Assembly (NCBI GenBank): GCA_034509925.1
Contig: CM067534.1
Location: forward strand, 7,783,501 to 7,847,500
DNA length: 64,000 nucleotides
Source: Hirudinaria manillensis
Lineage: Eukaryota > Annelida > Clitellata > Hirudinida > Hirudinidae
Direction of reading: 5' to 3'
Shown here: positions 47,657-61,922 of the stretch, piece by piece
Layout of the letters: the number at the start of each line of letters is the position of its first letter
Position numbering within the stretch: position 1 is the first letter of the stretch
Made by a program: the position numbers and the translations under genes
Notes under the pieces: model-generated
Seen by the model: only the letters and a program-made list of their open reading frames with translations
The model's database searches: none
What the model was told of the DNA's origin: nothing

Positions 47657-48897
47657 TCCTAGTAATATAACAATTAATTAAAAGATATTATACACCAAAA
47701 AACTGCATATAAAAAGACAATTATCCTTGTCATCGCCATCAACGTAACGGGGTCTAATCGCATATGCGCCGACGACATCAATCACAACCATAACGATGCC
47801 CGCAACTCTGCAACGACGACGACAACAACACCAGCAGCATCAGGAGGGAGGGTGCGTGGTGCTGAACCGCGGGCCATGTCTGCCCCCACCGTCGGAAGCG
47901 ACTTAATGGCAGCCCTGCGACCGCATTACCCCGTACATCTCCTCTAAGCCGACGTATGCCACCCTTAAGAACCCGCTCAAAGCCGCCGATAGACACGCAC
48001 CGGCAGTCATCACGTACGGGAACCTGCACACTCGTGGGTTCCCTATAAATGGCGGGACGGACGTGGAGAGTGAATCGAAAGCAAAATTCGTTTTTCTCTT
48101 TTGAGTGTCCGGGTTTTTCCAGGCGATTGGTCCGTTCCGGTTGGACAGGTGAGGAAAATTTTCGGATGGAATGAATCTAGGTGAGTGATGACGACCTCGA
48201 TGATGATGATGGCGATGACGGTGATGATGACGATAATGATGACCAGTTGACGATATTGGCCTTTTTTAAAATTTGATAATGATGCCAATTCTATTTCAAC
48301 ATTAAAACGACAGATTTGAGATTAATGCCGCAAGATATTCACAATTTCGCTTTATAAACATTTAAACAATTTAAAAGTAATATATAATAATAATAATATT
48401 AATATTAATAATAATAATAATAACTGTTATTAACACCATAATATACAAATGATAATTAATACTTATAATATAATATAACATAATATAATACTATATAAAC
48501 GATTTAAATATATCGTTCTCTGCATCATAAAAAAAAATTGATGGAAATCTCGCTACATCAAGTCATTATATCCTCGTGAATAATTTCGCACCGGTTACTC
48601 TTTCATCCGTTCCTCCATCCATCCACCCACCAACGCGCTCTTCATTTTTCCAGCTCCGTGAAATCATCTGGTGCCAAGGACGAGGATCCACGCTCGTGTC
48701 CTGTCTCTGCAAATTTCTTTCCGCAATAAAAAACTCCAACGCATTTTCTAGCGCAATCACCATTATCATCATCATCATCACCATCATCGTCGCCATCATC
48801 ATCATCATCTTCGTTGTCGTCATCATCGGATCAACATCCGCCATCGGTCCCTCGGTCACTTAAGCCCCTTTCCAGCACTTCATCAAACCGACCAAAG

Positions 48898-51800
48898 ATG
48901 CCGCTTATGGCTAATCAATTCTCCATCAAAGTTCACTTTTACTCTTGTTGCCTCTTGTTGTTCCTCTTGTCCACTGTCGTCATCGGCCGATCGGCTGCAG
49001 CAGCGACAACGACTACAAACGACACCGACTACAGAAGCAACAACAGCAGCAGTCAGGACATTCAAACCGATGCGACCACTGCATTACTTCCCGTTATGAT
49101 GTCATCTCAGCCAACTCTGACGCAATCACTTTCCTCATCATCCGTGACGTCATCAAGCCATCATCCAACAAGATTAACCAATGCCTCCACCTCCATCGTC
49201 GACAAGGCTCATCCCACGAATGACGTCACCACCCCCCACAGCCTCGACCCACCCCAAATCTCAGACCCCACTTCTCTATTCAAAAGTCTGAAATCCGAAA
49301 CTTTAGTCCCGAAGCAACTGGAAAACGACATAAGTTCAAGCGACAACGAACCTAGGAACAAACCGGTCGGCATGTCTTCCTCTGCTTCTGGAAACGCGAC
49401 AGAAGAACATGAAATCGGAGTCGGAAAAAATGAGTCTTCAAACGGAACCGGAGTATTTTCCGTCGTTTCCAATTCCTCGGATGACGCGCTTGATAAGGAC
49501 TCGAGCGACAAACGATTTCCAATTAAACGTCACCTCACGGATAGCAACATCCCATCCCAGGAGACATCTGACAACCGCCAGTTGTCTTATGTGGAGCAAA
49601 CAGATCTCTATGCGAATGCAACGAACAACAACACAAACAACGACAACAACAACACCATCAACACCACCACCGACAACAACAATAACAACACTAGCAACAA
49701 CGCGATTCCCGATTTTCATCAGCAAAACTTTTCAAATTTCCAAGACACCGGTTTCAATTCCAGTGTCGAGGAGAGCACAAACCTTACGAACACCTCCGTC
49801 GTGATTAACTCCATCGTACTTCACAACCACAATTCCACAAATGAGGATGGATCGACAAAAAAACAAATAAGTAAAGAGTCCGCTGTAGCTTCGCACGTGA
49901 CCACCCAAGAATATCCTCGGCCCTCCAGCGAAACCCCGTTCCCTCACGGTGGCGCAGTTTCGCTTTCCGTGAGTTATGGAAATCCCGAGCCGATCGTTCG
50001 TTCCACTTTCGATTCCCAGAGCCCATCAATCGCAACTACTGCTTTCACGACGACGACGACGTCAGCGACGACAAGTCGACAATCAGCAAAAATCATCGCA
50101 ACGCTCGAGCATTCAACGACAAAAGGCGACACCTCGCTCGTGACACAATCCGAGATCAGCGAAGTCGTTTTTAACGCCGACTACAAAAGAAATGAGCCCG
50201 TCACGGCTCTTCTTGCAAACGAAACTGTCGAAAGGCTCGATAAATCAGTTCCTCAATTGGAGCACAATGATGTGAACAAAAAGGACGGAACAGGTCTGCA
50301 GGAGAATGACTATTCCGACGTCAAGTCCAACGTCAAAAATGGGTTCATGAAAAGTTCACCCGTTGAGCAGAAGAAGATACTCGGCGAAGATCACAGCCGT
50401 CGCTCTGAGACCACTAAGAAGAGACGAGTGGCTAAAGGTCGCAAGAACGGTAGGGGTCATCACTTCAATCATGTACAGGTCGAGACCACTAAAGCGTTTC
50501 CCACCAGACGTCATCACCATCGCTACAACCATATTCAAGAAATATCTTCTGAATCATCATCAGGGGAATCTCCTCTTGGCAACAGGAGAGACAAGAACTT
50601 TAGCAGGAACGGAGAGCGCCAAAGAAGGCCAGGAAGGCGCGAAAGGACGAGCACTACAGACGGTCCATCTTTTGAGAATGAGGTGAGGAAACAGATGGAG
50701 AGAATTATCTTGGAGTACACGAAGCATGGAAGAGATAATTCGGTGGTACTCGACGGTGCAGAAAACAACGGGGCAGAAGATGCTTTCAAGAACTTTTCCT
50801 CTCCACTGGTCCAACCACCCCTTAGAAGCAGAGACCTAAAGAGGCAGAGGTCGTCCTTTCCCTCCTACGTTCACAAGAGGTCACCATCAGTATCCTTTGG
50901 GAACAACGAGATCAGATCTCAGCCCTCGAGCAAAAGTTTTACTTTCAGCGATTGCGGTGAGAGCCTAATTGGGTTATAGAATTATTTAATGAATTAAATT
51001 TCTTAATAGTTATCGTCAACGATATCGATTATTGATGTCAATGATTAATTAAAAGTGAAATCTAAAGGTATCGATGTATATAAACTTTATAAGTTGTTGG
51101 TCTGGATCGACTTACACATTGGGAACTAGGAAAACTAATCCACTTTCCACTGCAATTCAGCTGTTTAAAAAACTTATGAACTTATCGAATTTTAATTCAT
51201 TATCAATCCAATTACTTCAAAAATCAAAGTCAAATTAAAAATAAATAGATAGATAAATAAATAAATTAATGAATAACAAAAGGCAAGGATCCTGACAGAC
51301 CGATCAAGTTCCTGAAATTCAGACTCGATCCGGCGCCAATCCAGTTGTCCACCTGGGGAGGAAAGGTGAAACTCTCGGCCAAGGTCAACATAACCAGGTC
51401 CCTTCCTGACCTCGTGACTGCCAACGTGACCATCATCAAGTTCGTCGTAGGCATGCCCATACCGGTTCCCTGCTTCAACCACATGGGCACTTGGTGAGTC
51501 GACGTTGCCAATGACAACCGATGGCGGCAATAGATTCTCTTCCGGGGTCGTTAGTTTCTACGCGGTCCATGACGATGCAGGGGGGAATGATTTGTTGGGT
51601 CGGATTTTGCGGACGTCCAAAAAGAAAAAGAAAACCAAAAATAAAAGAGGGAGTATTCTCAGAAAAAAGTTTATTTATTTATGCCTCTTTACTTTAAACC
51701 CTAAAAATACTCGCACGCCTCGACATTGTTTGATGGCGCAGGGTATTTTTGAGAAATATCTCGTCCATATATTTCTCCAGAGATGAATCTGGCCACTTTA

Positions 51801-54682
51801 TCCGTGAAATCATGAAAGCAGTCATCGATGAAGAGAACCCGGCCACGTGAAAATGTGTGCGAACAGACATAAATAAGAGAGACGACAGAGAACGAGCTGA
51901 AAAAAAAAATTTGCCACGGTGTTGGTGATGATTGTGGTGCCAGGACCACACGCGATGTTGATTTATGTATCCGCCGGTTGTTTAGCGATGAGAAGGCAGT
52001 CTGCATCTCGGAATCATTGATACATTTTCTAATGCTAAACAATCTATGCTTTGTTCTAAGAGACTTTGGCAGCGCGAAAAATTCATTGAATAACCGATGA
52101 TTGACGTCTAACGATCGCAAAACAAATTGAAGAAGTTACCCGGGACCATGATGGCTTTGTTCTTGCTCGGAACTAGTGCAATAATAGGATTATTATTAAA
52201 CGCTCGTCCCGAAAAGCTTGACAGCCAAAGTAACTGTCTGAAATGAATGCTTCTGAGAGACTGAAGAGATCCCTAAAGAAGAAAAAACAAAGCAAAGGTT
52301 GTGGACGAACGGTCAGTAGTTTGAAAGACATAGAAGGCCACATATCTTCACTAAAGGACAAGGAAGCTGAAGGCGCCGAGTGATGAGAGGCAGTCAAAAC
52401 ATCACGTCGAGGGGTAAATTTAGCGCTAAATGGAAAGTTTGGAAGGAAAACAATCGTTCCTCTGAAAGCGTCGGTGGTCTCGGGGTCGACCGGTGCCCCC
52501 ACGATTCTGATCCGTCGGCAGCTTGCAAAGTCACGGCTACTTTTTTTTTGATAGATCACCGATGTTCTCCGAGTTCATGAATGAATTGGTCGGACTGGAG
52601 AAGTGCAATTCTGTATTTTTATCTTTATTTTCCGTCCAATTTCTCCGAATTAACTGGCTGACCGCCTTCAGATGCTCCTCAAGAATACCAACAATCCATC
52701 TCTTGACTTCCTTTTTTTTCAACGTCTCAACTAACGTCACCCCAATGTAAGATAAGACCCTTCCGCGGGAAAAGCTCCGTAATGACGGGACTTCATCTTC
52801 GCTTAATTTCGCGCAGTTGCTGTTTCGGTGACTGAACGCCGAGCGAGAGGAGTTGTGGAGTTGTATGCGCCAGTTGCCCGCACATCAGTCTCTCCGGCCC
52901 CCGGCATTTCGGCCAGAACTGCGCCGAGGTAATCGACATACCTTAGGCAGCCTCCCGGCGTTTGTTTAGCTTAATTGACTCGATGGGTGGTCCCCTACGT
53001 TGCGATGTTTTGTTTGTTCTTTGCTTTCTTTTCATTTTGTTTTTTCGTTTTTGTGGGACTTTTAGCCGCCAAAAAAATGCGAGTATTAGGCGCACGGCAC
53101 GTTGAAGATCATAAATAACCGCCCTTTTCAGACGAAAATTGTTTCCTTTCTTTCACTTTTCGTCGATTCTTTTGCCGGATATTTTCCTAATTCGAGCAGA
53201 ATTTATTCTCATTGCCGGGGAATCCCGCGGCGGAGCTAAGTGAACTATTTATGACCCCCGTCCTTATGACAAGCAGGAGGGCCCAACTTTTATGCCCCCG
53301 CTCTTTTTCTCTCTCAAGACGATTCCCGGTGATAATTTCCAATTAAGTCATAAAGAGGGGTTCTGAATATTACAAGAAGTTCATAATAAATTTATCAATT
53401 TCCTTGCACTTGCTTTTTCCAATGCCTGGAAAAGATCAAAAGAGATTTTTCACAAATGGGTTTTCTCATAATTAATGCATTCGTAGCTCCGAGGGAATCA
53501 TTTTTTTTTCGTCGGCTAGTCACTGATTCATTTAGACACCCATCGGGCCACCCACCGAGATACTCAGCCGAGCCACCCAACCGATCTTTATTGCATCCAA
53601 CAGATGTTCTAGGTCGGTTCATGTGTCAACCGGTGACCTTTCCATAAACTTTGAGATTTCGGGGTTATTACTTCGAATCCAATTATAAAATGGGGTTTAG
53701 GGATGGTGAAAGTCTACATCGATAAACAACGAACAGGTTGAGACTGAAAGGATGGTGGTTGTGAGAGAAGTCGCTGTGTTGTGTTCCATACCCAGCCTTC
53801 ACCCACAGCCAGGGAGGTCCCTGAACAGAGGCACAAGGCACTCTAAAGATCGGCTAAGTGCAAATAAAAAAAAGCAAACGATATTAAAGAAAAGAAATGA
53901 TTTACAATTCCGTGTCACGAATTAAATCACATTTCCAGCCACTACAAGAACTTGTGCAGGCAACTGGACGATCTGTGGGACAGCTTGCAGACGCGCTACC
54001 AGAGGAAAGCACACGATCAACGGGATTCATTGGAGTCGCGCGACAACGACGTGGAAAGGGATTCGATCCCTCGCCACACCTCGCCCCTTCCCCCTCCTCC
54101 TTCCTGGAGAAAGCCCTCTGCGCACCTTATATCCGCAAATCACAGCGCTTGTCCGAGGCTGCTCCGCAGTCAGTTCGTGCCCTGCAAATGCCCCTTTCAT
54201 CCATCTCTGTACACCCTGAAAAAGTACATCGTTCCCATACCTAGTCTCGGATTTTCTTCAATATTCGTCGAGGTTAGGACCGGTGCAGTGGAATTTGTTT
54301 GCTCTAGGATTTGGCAGAGATTTGTCTCGTGATTTATTCTTTTTAATTTCAAGAAATTTGTTTCCTTTAGTTAGAAGGATTTAAAATTTTATGAAAGAAT
54401 TGCCTGCTTTGTTACTGCTTTTTAATTATTATTATTATTAAATCACTAACTGTTTTAATCCTTAATCAATTTAGCACAATATACGACAAAAAGGCTAGAG
54501 CGATAATCAAGTGAAATTATCCCTCTACTAATTATTTATTTAATATTATTTTAATTTATTAAATACAGGGTGAATATGAAATTAAGCTTGAAATCTTTGA
54601 CGGCCACGACAAGAGCCAACTCGGTTGTTTGAAAGCATCGTTCGAAATGCGCAGACGAGAAAGAAAAGTCTACATCATCTAG
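48898..54682 (+). CDS. Secreted GM2-activator-like lipid-binding protein with a giant Ser/Thr/Asn-rich N-terminal extension
   Basis: Four exons: 48898-50956, 51283-51493, 53939-54272, 54569-54682, closing to 905 residues. ATG 48898 begins a signal peptide (HFYSCCLLLFLLSTVVIG core). Residues about 35-500 are Ser/Thr/Asn-rich with many N-glycosylation sequons. Residues about 500-680 are basic, with possible furin-type sites (RQRRPGRRER, DLKRQR, HKRS). The last 220 residues form a GM2-activator domain: FSDCGKDPDRPIKFLKFRLD, NVTIIKFVVGMPIPVPCFNH, HYKNLCRQLDDLW, CPRLLRSQFVPCKCPF, GEYEIKLEIFDGHDKSQLGC. All eight cysteines of the family are present in order, two of them made at or near exon joins. 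Human GM2A is under 200 residues and presents glycolipids to lysosomal hydrolases. The role of the extension is unknown; mucin-like or propeptide functions are both possible. AATAAA is at 54760-54765. Confidence 0.85.
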
Positions 54683-57600
54683 CGCCTCTAGCGTCTGAAA
54701 AGAAAATCTTCAGACCTATGTATATGTGCAGAAAACCTGGCGAGTGAATTAAAAACAATAATAAAAATGTTAGTAATAATAAAATAATAATAATTGTTAT
54801 TTTTATATAGATTTAAATCATAGTTTGAATTATCGCTTTTCTCTTAATCAGTTGTGACGTGAAATTTAAAAATTGTCCTGGCGCCGATTTTAAGTATAAG
54901 ATTCGATGTACAACTCGTACATCTCAGAACGAGAGATGGAGTGAACGAATATTGCTGCTTGATTGTTTACAAACGTTACCATGGCTTCTCCACGTGTTAG
55001 CTTCGGTCGTACTTTGTACTTGTTGTAGTTAAGAAACTCTTCGATCTTAAATCCACCCTTAGGTTAGCAAAGGTATCGGCGTCGATTTTCCCCTCCGTTT
55101 TGTGTGTAGATTTACAAAATTGCCGCTTTCGTATGGAATCTTCCGACCGGTAACTGTAATGTACTGTACTGTGTTGTACTGGTGATTGTTGTACAGACAA
55201 ATGTACGCTTTCCTTCTACCTCGATTTAGCCGTTGGATGTACTTTTATTGCTACGTCTTCTAGCGAGGATAGCGAGTTGTTGTTTTCATTGGACATTTGA
55301 AAAATTTCTGGAGATTTATTTATTGTTGTCGACTATCGAAAGACGAAAGGTCGTGCGTTTCAGAACCGCTCGCAACGAATTTGCATGGAATTTGCATGGA
55401 AGACCACGGATTTACTGCTTGGAACGTGATTACCTTTTCCAGAATCCCTAATTACTTTGGCGTTAAGAAGTGGTAACGATAAAATACTAAGGGTAATAAT
55501 AATAATAATAATAACGAGAGCACAGCGAAATAATATTACGCCGTAATAAAAGTCTATAATTGTCTTGGAGCGTCCATGCTGCTCATGACTCCATTTATTG
55601 GTCCGCTTCCCTGATTTCAAAGATAAAAGGTCCACACGGAAAATGGCAATCAATTCCGAGCATAAAAGTCAAAAAAAGCGAGCACAATGGGTTCGGTTAA
55701 TTTAATTTTAAAGGCACCACGCAACTGCGGTAAAAAGCTGCAAAAGGTTGCATTAAAAATGGCCGCTCTGTTGAACGATATTAGAAAAAAAGGAGGAAGG
55801 GATGGACACGTGTTTTTTTAGTTTTCAGTGCAGTTTCAGGGAGTACTTGGCGAGAAGTCATCACAAATTCCATTAAAAATAACATTTCGGGTGAAATTTT
55901 GAACCATATTGAAAAATTATTTTATTTGTTTGTTTATTTGTGCAAAACGCATATCACTAAAAATTTCGCCCGGCCGTGGAACGGCTTGGGAGATTCCTGT
56001 TTCTGTGTGTTTAGTTCATCTATGGAAGATGTCAACAACATGGCAAAAGATTCATTAGAATAAATATGGAGATCAGAACTATTTCATTTCCCCTGTCTCA
56101 TATGTTTGTTATCAAAAGCACCAGAATATCCTCAATTAATCAGACTGTCGAACAGAAAAAAGAGCGAACAAAAAAGAGCCCCGAAATCTCGGTTTTCGCT
56201 CGCCTGAATCCCTAAAATTGAAAATCACATTTCACCGGACTCATATTTCCATTCCCCCAATTTTTTTTCTTCTTCCAGCCGAATAATTGGATAAAAATAA
56301 AATAAAATAAAATAAAAACTCTTCGATCTGAAAAGATATCCTATGCGTCTTAAGATTTTCACGAATTGATTTGCCAGGGCAACCTCAAAACTTCGATCTA
56401 AAATTAAGAGCAATCCGATGTCGCGAGGGAAATGAAGGTACAAATAGGGTGGGGTTAGGGACTGGTTGAGCAGCCCCATGAAGATTTATGTCCATCTGCT
56501 GCTCTTCGCGCCTCTTCCATCCGCTCTAAAACCTCAGACTCGGACCAACCCGACCGCTACCTTCAAAGATCTCCATAATTGCTTTGTAAATTTGGAGAAA
56601 AGAGAAATTCAAAATTTGTTTTGTTTTTTTGACGGCCGAAAAATTGCTTTCTTCCAGTTTTTAGTTCGAGTTGAGCTCCGTCGCGGCTGAACGTATCCAC
56701 TTCCACAGGAAGTCGGTGGCATTCGTTCCTCAACTTTTGACGTGCGTTTGTTAGCGGAGACATTAGGGCTTTTCGTTCAAGTTACGACGAGTCTTCTGTC
56801 AGTTTCTGTTCCCATTAAATGCTTCCTTTTTGATTTTTATTTTTACATTTCCAACTGAAAGAAGTGGATTCTGCGCCAGTCGGATGTCAGGATTCATTTC
56901 AGAGTTGAGTTATATTCGTGCATTTGGACGTTTTGACGTGGAAATCGACGAACAAAAGGGCAGAATCCACGGGAGTTCCGTGGCAACCCTGGCACTTATG
57001 GAGACGTTGCTTTGTCCGTTAGAATTTCGTTCAATTTTTTTTTATTTTATGAAAAATATGAAACTTTGACATGTTTATGGTCGACCCTTTTAAAACGACT
57101 CAAAACAAAACAAATTCAGTACAAAAGTCTCCTAAGCTTCTAGAGAATCGTTTTCAGGGAGGATTACATCTTCCATGGAGACATTTTTTGGCCTCCATCT
57201 TTCTTGACTCATTCCTCCTTCTTACCTTCCAGCTCTCTCTTCCATATCCACGTTGACTAATGGCTAGACTGTTTGTTCACACAATATATTGTACGAAGTC
57301 AGTTTTTTTTGTTTTAAATAATGAAAATTCCGGTTAAACCTCGCTGGTTTTTCGTCCTTTAACTTTCTCTCGTTCCGCACGTCTTTTCCAGTTTACAACT
57401 TAGTCCTAAAGTACAACACTCCCGATTTCCCAAGGCGAACCGAAGGTGATTTAGGACCATCTCCGTGCTATCTTCCAGCAACAATCTTCTTTACGAGCCC
57501 CTTTGAATTCACATTTCAATGGGGACGACAAGTCAAACTCAAGGTGAAATTATGAGACCCTTTTGAAACCATGGCGGACTGCAGTTTATCGACCTCGATT

Positions 57601-60206
57601 AGGGCTGCTAATGCAAAATATTTGGCAGCTTCCTCAAAGGCGTTCTAGCGCATTATTTATTTACATTGTTTAGCACGGCCGATCCAAGTAGGGACTGACT
57701 GTACTCAAAACAATGCTTTTCCTTGAAAAAAAAAGAAGAAATAATTATCCTTGTTATTAAGATTTATTACCGCCGCAAGGAAAAGCAATTCTTCTCGAAA
57801 TTTAAAAGCGTACGAGTCGAAGATATATTCTCACGTTTGGGTCATTTCAAGCGTTGAACATTTTTCTAACCAAAGTTAGGTCAAGTATTTATATCCGAGT
57901 ATTTATTACTGCCCTTCCTGTCAAAGGAGCAACATTGGCCAGTTTTCGGAAGGTTTGAAAAGCTGGATAAAAAAGATTCTGTTGTTCTGGCTTTGCAATG
58001 AATGCAAACGAATTCAATTCGCAGAAATTGAGACCTTAGGAATGCAGAATTTATTGAGATATTCTCCATAGGTTCTAACTATCATCGGCCGAGCGACAAA
58101 ATAATAAAAAAATGTAGAAAAAAAAAACGGCTTACAAAATCGCTAAAAGAATTAATCAAGGAATTGATTTGAAATTCTCGAAATGTCTGAAAACGAAGAA
58201 GCCACCGTTTCTCACCTTTTTAAATCCAACCAGACGTAAACAATCTCTATCGTACGAGCCTCAAAACACATCGGCTAATGGTTTAAAAGTGAAGCGCGAT
58301 CGAATGATTCGCCTAATGGCAAAAATGGCGGACGAAACACGACGCGTACAAAATACGATGCTGAGAGTAAATTAATTGTCAATAAATCGATTTTCCAAAA
58401 AAATCTTCATTTTAATAAGAAGTGTTTTTAATTTGTCCTTGAAAGGCTCACAAAAATATCGAGGTGAAAAATAGACATCCCAAAGGGTCGGGTCTAGACC
58501 AGGGACCGGCCTGAGGGCGGGTCCAGTGAATGGCGGATGAATACGAACCGATCAGCTTTTTTAATGTCCGGATGACCGTCTCTTTATGAAGCACTCTTTC
58601 GTCTCGCGAAGGTTTTCCATTTTCAACATATTTCCGGGCTTGCTCTGATTGGAATTTTTCCTCGTCAAAAGAACTTGTCGCCATTTTATCAAAGCAAAAA
58701 GATGAAGATGAAGAAGAAAAAGATGATGACGACGACGACAAAAACAACAATCATTACCATCACTGGGAAACTCAATCTCGGATTGGTCGTAACCGAGAAA
58801 AAGTAGGAGAGCAGTAACCTTTCATGTCGGATCACGAAATTCAAGTGCCTTTTTGGAAAAGAATTATTAATTGCCAGGGGGTCATTTATTTCTCAACTTC
58901 AGTTTGAATTTCCTGCCAGAAGCAATTTCACAGTCCTGCCAAGAGAAAGTTCCCAAGGGAAGGAACAACTGACAAGATCTCTTGAATGATTGGGAAGGAA
59001 AGCAGTGGAACATTTGAGCCCCTATTTGAGGTCAGAGGTCAAGCCCCCAGCCCTATAACCTTTAGTTGTACTGGACCTGCATGTCTTTATCTGTGTTTGT
59101 ATGTCTCTCGACCTCTTACAACTTGAAGCAGTTCAAATTAAATGGTATGTGGATGGATTTAAGCAAAATAAGCATGCCATTCATTAATCATGAGATGATG
59201 AGGATGACGACGACGATGAAGAAGAAACGATGATGATGACGACGACGATGGTATCGACGAAGACGACGATGACGATGATGCTAGGGATTGAAATTGGACA
59301 TTGACAGGCGGAAGTAAATTCAGGGTCGCCATGGTAACGAGAAGTCACGTGAGAGTGATGGATGTGGAGGCTGGTCGGACTGTTCATCTTTCCCATGTCG
59401 GCCTCATTAATATTAATGACGTTGGCAACAAATTTCATTCACGTCATCTTCTGGCTAGGCTAGTCTGATGATTGGCTAATATACGCAGATTACCTGATGA
59501 TGATGATGATGATAGTGTCATCAATAAGGATGATGACGTCGATGATGACGATGACTGCGAAGATGGCGAACAAGGTACTGGTATCGTTGACGATGTTTCT
59601 CGGCACTGTCCCGATGACGATGACGACGACTACGACGATGCAGATCCGCTTATCCATGGCAACGCCAGACGAGCGGTTACCATGGTAACGAGGAGGAAGT
59701 ATTTGCAGGACGACCAATCGTGACTGGTGCTCCTGGCGTTGTTCCTGACTGTTTAAAATGATGAGCATTCAAGGGATTTAATTAGACAATATTTTATATT
59801 ATTATCATTATTTTGAATAAAAAATGTTCATATCATAATCAAATGCGAAATCAATTCCAACAATCCCTTGGACATACTTGAAAAACAACCAAACAGACCG
59901 AAAGACAAGAAGAGGGAGAGAGAGAGAGAGAGTTAGACAAACAAACAAACAAACGAAAAGACAAAACAAAACAGACAAACACAGAGAGGTAGACAGACAC
60001 GAGCTCAGATTCTCGGAAAGCATTCATTTCGGCATGGGAATGACTCATGCTTCCCTGAACATTAATCGATCTGTTCAACTGGAGATGTGGAACGAGACTG
60101 GAAGGGATTCTTCCGTGTCATGGGTTTTTCGCGGGTCTCAGATTAAGAGGTCATTAGACCTAATAACCTGCCCGATGCCGTACTACGGTCACGTTTGACC
60201 GTCAAT

Positions 60207-60250
60207 TCACCTCAATTCACTCCGTCAATTCACCTCAATTCACTCAGTGC
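60207..60250. repeat. Short tandem repeat, 22-bp unit, two copies
   Basis: The unit GTCAATTCACCTCAATTCACTC occurs twice in direct succession. It lies just before the 52-bp CCAAT-containing array. Confidence 0.7.
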
Positions 60251-60379
60251 AGGTGAATCCATCGTTCAATCCAATGCACCGTGATTGGGATTCATCAATT
60301 CAAACGATCCGTCTTCCATCAAGCGTGTCGACATCCGAACTCTTAGATGTTTGGACGAATGGCCGGCAATCAATCGAAT

Positions 60380-60545
60380 GCCGACCAATCATCAATCAGT
60401 GACCATGACAGAGACGAACCAAACAACCATTGCCGGCCAATCATCAATCAGTAACCATAACGACGACAAGCCAAACAATAATTACCGGCCAATCATCGAT
60501 CAGTAAACGCGACAAGGCGGACCAAACAGCCATTATGGGCCAATA
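60380..60545. repeat. 52-bp tandem repeat array with CCAATCAT core
   Basis: Three full units and a partial one start at about 60380, 60432, 60484 and 60536. Each carries GCCAATCATC(A/G)ATCAGT near its start and ACCAAACA(A/G)CCATT near its end. Copies differ at several positions, so the array is not brand new. Confidence 0.75.
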
Positions 60546-61721
60546 ACAAGAGGGGTCAGATGCAGTCGAGCGATCTGATTTGAGAAGCCCCGGGGTCGTT
60601 ATTCGTCAATAAGAATCCGGACACCTGCAAGGTGATGTGACACGTCGTTCCGCATGATTTGTCAGCCGTTAGCCATTACAGAGGTCAAGCTCCGAGGCAA
60701 AAGGTCAAACCGTTCAGTCACGTGCTTTCACGGTTCGGTGAACGTTCAAATGTGCCATTAGTCTTCATCCGGGTTTTTGACTCAGCTAAACAATCGCCTT
60801 TGAAGGTTGTTTATGGCCGTCATTAATAATAATAACAGCAATAAAATAATAATAATAATAATATTTTAAAAAATTATGATGATGATTGTGATGACAAGCA
60901 TCATCATCATCATCAATCACCCAAACCCGTGTTTGATTTTAATCCTTCAGAGTGTTTGAGAAGAAGACGAGAACGGCAATGAGGATGGTGGTGGTGATGA
61001 CGACGACGACGACGATGATGATGATGATGATGATAATGATGACGACGATGCTGTTGACGATGATGTTGAGGCTTTTGACGCAGAAAATAATGAAATGTCA
61101 AAGGCATCCCTGTAGCAGACAGACAGACAGACAGACAGAAAGAAGAGCAAGACATTTAAAAGGTTTAAAAATTTAAATTATTTAATTCGAAACTTAATAA
61201 TTCGTTTGAAATTTTAAAAGTGAGTGAGTGAGTGAGTGAGTGAGTGAGTGAGTGATCGAGTGAAAGAGTAAAGGAGCGAGCGAGCGATAAGAGGAAGGCA
61301 ATCCCCGTGAACAAAGAAGAGTATCAACACGAACTAACACTCCGCACAAAGCTGAACTCCTGTCGCTAGAAATTGGATTCATCGTCTGAGGAGTGGCAAA
61401 TGAGACGCCAACGCGGATTTGGGTTGTTCCGAGGAGGATCGAGTAGTCTCCAATCCCCCCTGAGTGGGTGGGGAGGATCGAGTAGTCTCCTCCCCCTGAG
61501 TGAGTGGGCGTGTGATGGAACGCACGTGAGTGGGTAGACAGCGGCCCGAATGTTAAATTTAAACAAAAAAAAGTGATTTTGAATTGAAATCATTTCACTT
61601 GGTGAAGATTTTGTATGTTTTATTGAAAAACTGTTTCATAAGCGATTTTACCCGAATTTTGACGTGGGCTGAAATGCACACGGATGGATGGAAACGGAAA
61701 TATGGAATAGAGCTTTCCAAG

Positions 61722-61735
61722 AACAGGAAGAAGAA

Positions 61736-61809
<74 letters not shown>

Positions 61810-61891
61810 AGAAGAAGAAGAACAAGAAGAAGAACAAGAAGAAGAAGAAGAAGAAGAAGAAGAAGAAGAAGAAGAAGAAGAAGAAGAAGAA

Positions 61892-61922
<31 letters not shown>

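Noticed and set aside
59472..59723. An Asp-rich 83-codon plus-strand frame.
   Set aside because: It is a GATGAC repeat tract; both strands and several frames are open and the flanks are not protein-like.
60380..60545. The regular repeats as a CRISPR array.
   Set aside because: Units abut directly with no unique spacers, and the genome is eukaryotic.
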